Assembly (NCBI GenBank): GCA_030038695.1
Contig: JASHSN010000292.1
Span: forward strand, 1 to 7,682
DNA length: 7,682 nucleotides
Origin: Nitrososphaeraceae archaeon
GTDB lineage: Archaea; Thermoproteota; Nitrososphaeria; Nitrososphaerales; Nitrososphaeraceae
Direction: 5' to 3'
In this document: piece by piece, positions 5,269 to 7,682 of the stretch
How positions within the stretch are numbered: position 1 is the stretch's first letter
How the letters are laid out: every line of letters starts with the position of its first letter
Translations under genes and position numbers: made by a program
The notes under the pieces: model-generated
What the model was told of the DNA's origin: nothing
Seen by the model: only the letters and a program-made list of their open reading frames with translations
Databases searched by the model: none

Positions 5269-6534
5269 TCATCTCTTACTGGAGGAACTAGTATTTGCTG
5301 CTAACGTCGAAGTAGGAGTAGCAATATAGTGTGAAAGACCTGAATGTGCTTCAAGCCATTCATAGATATCTGCTAAAACATAGGGTTCAATTGGTCCTGC
5401 TCTAGTCAACCACTGAGATGAAGGATAGAATTCATGTCCTAAATTTGGATAAGTTATCAATGTATGGTCAGGATGTTGCACATCTGTTAATCTTTGTTGT
5501 AAAAGAAATGCCTGTTGCACCGGGGTCTGGGAATCATTTTCTCCATTGAGTATGAGGATACCTGTAGATTTAGAGACATTACCAATTATGCTCAAAGTAG
5601 GTAGCAAGCTAAGCTGAGATCTTAACCATATAGGACATCCCTGGAACTGAGCCTCTAAATTGTTGCATTTAGACAAATTCAATGCTGTCAGATTTTCATA
5701 AGATTTCATCAGCAAGGGTTTAAGTTGTTTGTCAATGCTTATAGAATCGTTGGTACCAAATTCTCTTACTAGAGTATTAGTTATGGCTTTCGTATTATTA
5801 GGACGTAAGATCGATTTTGGTATTGGCAAACTCGGTAATAGCACAGGGTCCTTAGCTATTTGTTCTATTGATATCAATCCATTGTGATTTTTATCCAATA
5901 CTTGTGTAGCATACTCCAAGGGTAAGGACACTGTTTGATAGAAAACTATATCTCGAAAATTCTGAGCTACTGTGCCCATAAGAATAATGTTCTTTACTTT
6001 AGTAGAATTATCAATTGCAATTCTTGGAGCGTAAATTGTACCTTCGCTATGACCAATTAAGCTTATTCTCTTAGGATCTACCTCAGGCTGTTGTACAAGA
6101 ACATTCAATGCTTTCTCTGCATCATGTATGAAATCATTGGCTGTAGCGTGTCCCCATACGTTCTGATTAATTGTAATATTTGCACCAACACCTCTCTTAT
6201 CATATCGTAATACTGCAAATCCTCTCTCAGATAGATATTGGGCTATCTGCAAATATGGTGTAAGTGGTTTAGGACCATTCTTTAGGACCATTCTGTCGGT
6301 TCCATTCTTATCATAAGCACCAGATCCCTGGAAAAGTAAGATTCCAGGAAATGGTCCTTTACCTATAGCAGGATAAGTTAGTTGAGCGTTAGTCTTTACT
6401 CCATTACCTAGATCAATAACTAAATTTCTAAATTTTATGGTCTGGATATATTGTTGAGCCATTACAGGGTTTTGTCTCAAAATACTTACAGATAGAATTG
6501 ATAATCCGAATATAGCTATCAAAAATAATTTCAT
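5269..6534 (-). CDS. exported alpha/beta hydrolase with EF-hand-like loop
   Basis: Numbering uses the ATG at 6534 (421 residues). Residues 1-27 are a signal peptide (MKLFLIAIFGLSILSVSI..., ending near MAQQ), so the enzyme acts outside the membrane. Alpha/beta hydrolase landmarks: oxyanion-side LLFQGSGAYD (~66-75), RYDKRGVG (110-117), nucleophile elbow GHSEG with Ser163, GENDSQTP with acid Asp334, and NLGHEFYP with His367. This is the family of serine esterases/peptidases close to dienelactone hydrolase; substrate unknown. An inserted cap (about 200-310) holds DKNHNGLISIEQ (214-225), like a calcium EF-hand loop but with Gln at position 12, and Cys290/Cys300, a possible disulfide. The Ser/Thr tail (TPTSTLAANTSSSSK) is probably a flexible end. 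Starts at TTG 6564 or ATG 6543 are possible, but the TATA box (6555-6561) is 24 nt before 6534, the leaderless distance, so I prefer it. Gene runs convergently to the ATPase. Confidence 0.9.
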   Translation of the reverse strand: MKLFLIAIFGLSILSVSILRQNPVMAQQYIQTIKFRNLVIDLGNGVKTNAQLTYPAIGKGPFPGILLFQGSGAYDKNGTDRMVLKNGPKPLTPYLQIAQYLSERGFAVLRYDKRGVGANITINQNVWGHATANDFIHDAEKALNVLVQQPEVDPKRISLIGHSEGTIYAPRIAIDNSTKVKNIILMGTVAQNFRDIVFYQTVSLPLEYATQVLDKNHNGLISIEQIAKDPVLLPSLPIPKSILRPNNTKAITNTLVREFGTNDSISIDKQLKPLLMKSYENLTALNLSKCNNLEAQFQGCPIWLRSQLSLLPTLSIIGNVSKSTGILILNGENDSQTPVQQAFLLQQRLTDVQHPDHTLITYPNLGHEFYPSSQWLTRAGPIEPYVLADIYEWLEAHSGLSHYIATPTSTLAANTSSSSKR

Positions 6535-6554
6535 ATACAACATCTTAGTTTTTG

Positions 6555-6561
6555 TTTTATA
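6555..6561 (-). promoter_or_regulatory. TATA-box of the alpha/beta hydrolase
   Basis: On the minus strand TATAAAA is centred 24 nt before the ATG at 6534 and only about 15 nt before the ATG at 6543. The spacing argues that transcription starts at the 6534 ATG. Confidence 0.6.
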
Positions 6562-6633
6562 CAACCTATAATCTAGTGATCTAAGGATTGTATTTGAATA
6601 CTACTATCGTGAAATTCTGAACGCAACTACAGC

Positions 6634-6813
6634 ATGGTTGCTACACCAACTTTTCCATCTTCACATGTCGTTGTAATTATTAGTTATGGCAGGGCACCTA
6701 TGGGATTATCTAGTATAGAGTTTGGAGATAGTCCGCATGTATTGGGATTCCAATTTGAGCCTGGTGCGAATTGTGGACCTGTTAGACTAGCTCGCCAATA
6801 TCCGTACGCGTAA
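6634..6813 (+). CDS. possible 59-residue protein or remnant
   Basis: ATG at 6634-6636 opens a frame to TAA at 6811-6813: MVATPTFPSSHVVVIISYGR, APMGLSSIEFGDSPHVLGFQ, FEPGANCGPVRLARQYPYA. Composition looks protein-like with glycine and proline turns and one cysteine, possibly a beta-rich C-terminal piece of a larger gene; an in-frame TGA lies four codons before the ATG. No family recognised, no clear promoter. It overlaps the end of the minus-strand frame at 6787-6969 by 27 nt, so at most one of the two may be real. Confidence 0.3.
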   Translation: MVATPTFPSSHVVVIISYGRAPMGLSSIEFGDSPHVLGFQFEPGANCGPVRLARQYPYA

Positions 6814-6969
6814 CTTCCTTCGTTCGTTGCCTTTATGTAGGAAAGAGAATCCAACTCCAATCAGGGTTAAAATTAATACTGTTACTACTACCATTAATCT
6901 CAACATATGTCGGGCCTCGCCTAAATCAAATCCTCTATCGATTACTGTACTAGTAGTAGATATCATCAT
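6787..6969 (-). CDS. possible small single-pass membrane protein
   Basis: A 60-residue frame with ATG-ATG start (6969 and 6966). Residues 23-43 (LRLMVVVTVLILTLIGVGFS) form a clear membrane helix, followed by a strongly basic tail (HKGNERRKLRVR), which predicts the C-terminus inside the cell. I do not recognise the family. An in-frame TAA lies 12 codons upstream. The start is 2 nt after the stop of another short minus-strand frame (6972-7055), a layout seen in coupled genes, but both may be leftovers. The plus-strand frame opposite (6827-7033) is judged a shadow. Confidence 0.35.
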   Translation of the reverse strand: MMISTTSTVIDRGFDLGEARHMLRLMVVVTVLILTLIGVGFSFLHKGNERRKLRVRILAS

Positions 6970-6971
6970 GT

Positions 6972-7114
6972 CTATTTCTGGCCCAGGATATTTTCTAGAA
7001 GATTATCAGTCTGTTTCACTATATTTGAAATGATTTCCTCTCGGGATATGGCTCTTCAATCATCTCATCCTCATAGATGGCGGCTAAGAGGGTCCATAAC
7101 ACAGTCTTAGCCAC
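6972..7114 (-). pseudogene. short remnant frame upstream of the small membrane protein
   Basis: Two adjoining frames on the minus strand read plausibly as one short protein. From GTG (7112-7114): MAKTVLWTLLAAIYEDEMIE, EPYPER, stopped by TAG at 7019-7021. In the neighbouring frame EEIISNIVKQTDNLLENILG and QK end at TAG 6972-6974, just before the ATG-ATG of the membrane protein. One single-base shift near 7040-7050 would join them into about 47 residues. Family not recognised; short length makes chance likely. Confidence 0.2.
7082..7112. repeat. 8-bp inverted repeat
   Basis: GGCTAAGA (7082-7089) and TCTTAGCC (7105-7112) with a 15-nt loop; a further CTAGCTAAG copy of the core lies at 7114-7122. 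It is located between two doubtful genes about 40 nt after the 3' end of the next minus-strand gene is still ahead at 7152. It might be a hairpin at the 3' side of that gene's transcript. Confidence 0.4.
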
Positions 7115-7151
7115 TAGCTAAGAAGCAATCGATCTCATCATTGTGGTCGGT

Positions 7152-7436
7152 TCAAAAATCGATTGTAAATGCTAATGTACTTTCAGTTTTATCAAATTTT
7201 ATCGTCTTGGTTTGTCCTAAGTTAAGATCGTCAAGTACGAATTGATATAATCTAGCCAAATATATAGACACTTTCATTCCCATATCATGTTGAATGACAT
7301 ATGAGTGCTTCTGCTGATGATTATTTGTCTCATTATGTCTGTATGACATCTCTTCATGTCTGTATGGAAGGTCAGATATTTTTATCCAGGATTCTAAAAG
7401 ATCTAGAGTTGACTTTATTGTATATTCATTTCTCAT
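7152..7436 (-). CDS. hypothetical protein, 94 residues
   Basis: ATG at 7434-7436 to stop at 7152-7154. The protein reads STLDLLESWIKISDLPYRHE, then a polar His/Asn/Gln-rich linker, HSYVIQHDMGMKVSIYLARL, YQFVLDDLNLGQ and ends FDKTESTLAFTIDF. The pattern of an N-terminal amphipathic helix, a hydrophilic linker and a C-terminal strand (LAFTI) looks genuine, and the opposite strand is poorly coding. An 11-base direct repeat (ATGTCTGTATG on plus, near 7336 and 7356) encodes the near-repeat YRHEEMSYRHNE. I do not recognise a named family. The gene starts about 5 nt from where the transposase fragment begins, so its native promoter may have been replaced; AATATC about 28 nt upstream, inside that fragment, is a weak TATA candidate. 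Confidence 0.6.
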   Translation of the reverse strand: MRNEYTIKSTLDLLESWIKISDLPYRHEEMSYRHNETNNHQQKHSYVIQHDMGMKVSIYLARLYQFVLDDLNLGQTKTIKFDKTESTLAFTIDF

Positions 7437-7682
7437 AAGAAGTATAGACGTGGGAATAATGATATTGATAATGATAATGAGGAACCAATAACGTTGGTAG
7501 TTGATGCAACAGGTCTGACCGTATCTAAGAAAGGTGATTATATAGAAGACAAATGGATACGAAAGAAGAAGGAGTTTATCAAATTACATATCGCTGCTGA
7601 TGCAAAATCCAAGAAAGTGGTATCTTTTCGAATAACTAGAGGAAATGTACATGACGCCAAAAAGTTCTGTCCTCTAGTAAGA
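7413..7682 (+). mobile_element. IS5-type DDE transposase, 5'-truncated and running off the window
   Basis: The plus frame after TGA (7410-7412) is open to the right edge. From 7443 it reads YRRGNNDIDNDNEEPITLVV, then DATGLTVSKKGDYIEDKWIR, KKKEFIKLHIAADAKSKKVV and SFRITRGNVHDAKKFCPLVR. This is the start of an IS5-family DDE catalytic domain: VVDATGL supplies the first acidic residue, LHIAADAK the next conserved block, NVHDAKKF the strand before the later catalytic region. IS5 transposases have about 100 residues before this, which are absent: that space codes for a hypothetical protein on the other strand. There is no in-frame ATG. So the piece is either a truncated copy or the second ORF of a two-ORF IS5-type element. 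No terminal inverted repeat is visible; the 3' end is outside the window. Confidence 0.8.

Noticed and set aside
5102..5329. 75-codon plus-strand frame after the ATPase
   Set aside because: It overlaps the C-terminus of the intact hydrolase on the other strand and has no recognisable family or upstream signal.
6543..6564. Upstream starts (TTG 6564, ATG 6543) for the hydrolase
   Set aside because: The TATA box at 6555-6561 overlaps or lies too close to them; 6534 fits the leaderless spacing and a standard signal peptide.
6827..7033. 68-codon plus-strand frame
   Set aside because: Antisense to the membrane-helix frame and without recognisable features.
7336..7367. Short direct repeat ATGTCTGTATG as a CRISPR or regulatory repeat
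   Set aside because: Only two 11-base copies inside a coding frame, encoding the near-repeat YRHEEMSYRHNE.

Overview
The window most likely comes from an ammonia-oxidising thaumarchaeon (Nitrososphaeria; Nitrososphaera or Nitrosocosmicus type). This is inferred from AT-rich DNA, archaeal TATA boxes 24-27 nt before start codons (leaderless transcription), a T-run terminator directly after a stop codon, and the mix of MarR, PPOX/FMN-barrel, RuvB-like AAA+ and secreted beta-sandwich proteins. No ribosomal or tRNA marker is present to confirm it.

Layout. 1-230 is the end of a DoxX-family membrane protein with a T-run terminator. 322-701 (+) is a frameshifted C-terminal third of a zinc-type (MDR) alcohol dehydrogenase. 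1004-1441 (-) is an intact MarR-family regulator. About 1500-3130 is a graveyard on the minus strand: a SnoaL-like C-terminal stub, the N-terminus of an MDR alcohol dehydrogenase, an overlapping nested inverted repeat, and a secreted beta-sandwich protein broken by one frameshift and perhaps an in-frame stop. 3596-5035 (+) is a two-gene unit: an intact PPOX-like flavin split-barrel protein, then an AAA+ ATPase with two compensating frameshifts. 5269-6534 (-) is an intact exported alpha/beta hydrolase carrying an EF-hand-like loop. 6570-7150 holds only small doubtful reading frames. 7152-7436 (-) is a small hypothetical protein, and from about 7440 a 5'-truncated IS5-type transposase runs off the right edge.

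How it fits together. The recognisable parts (DoxX, MDR dehydrogenase, SnoaL-like protein, MarR regulator, PPOX/Nim-like flavoprotein) often recur in stress or small-organic-compound detoxification loci, but here most are decayed. The locus reads as accessory DNA eroded by indels, truncation and possibly inversion, with a transposase fragment as a possible agent. I see no CRISPR array, tRNA, rRNA or complete new defence-like system. The most unusual features are the nested stem structure at 1754-1816, the two halves of one dehydrogenase family in opposite orientation, and the two single-base shifts in the ATPase.
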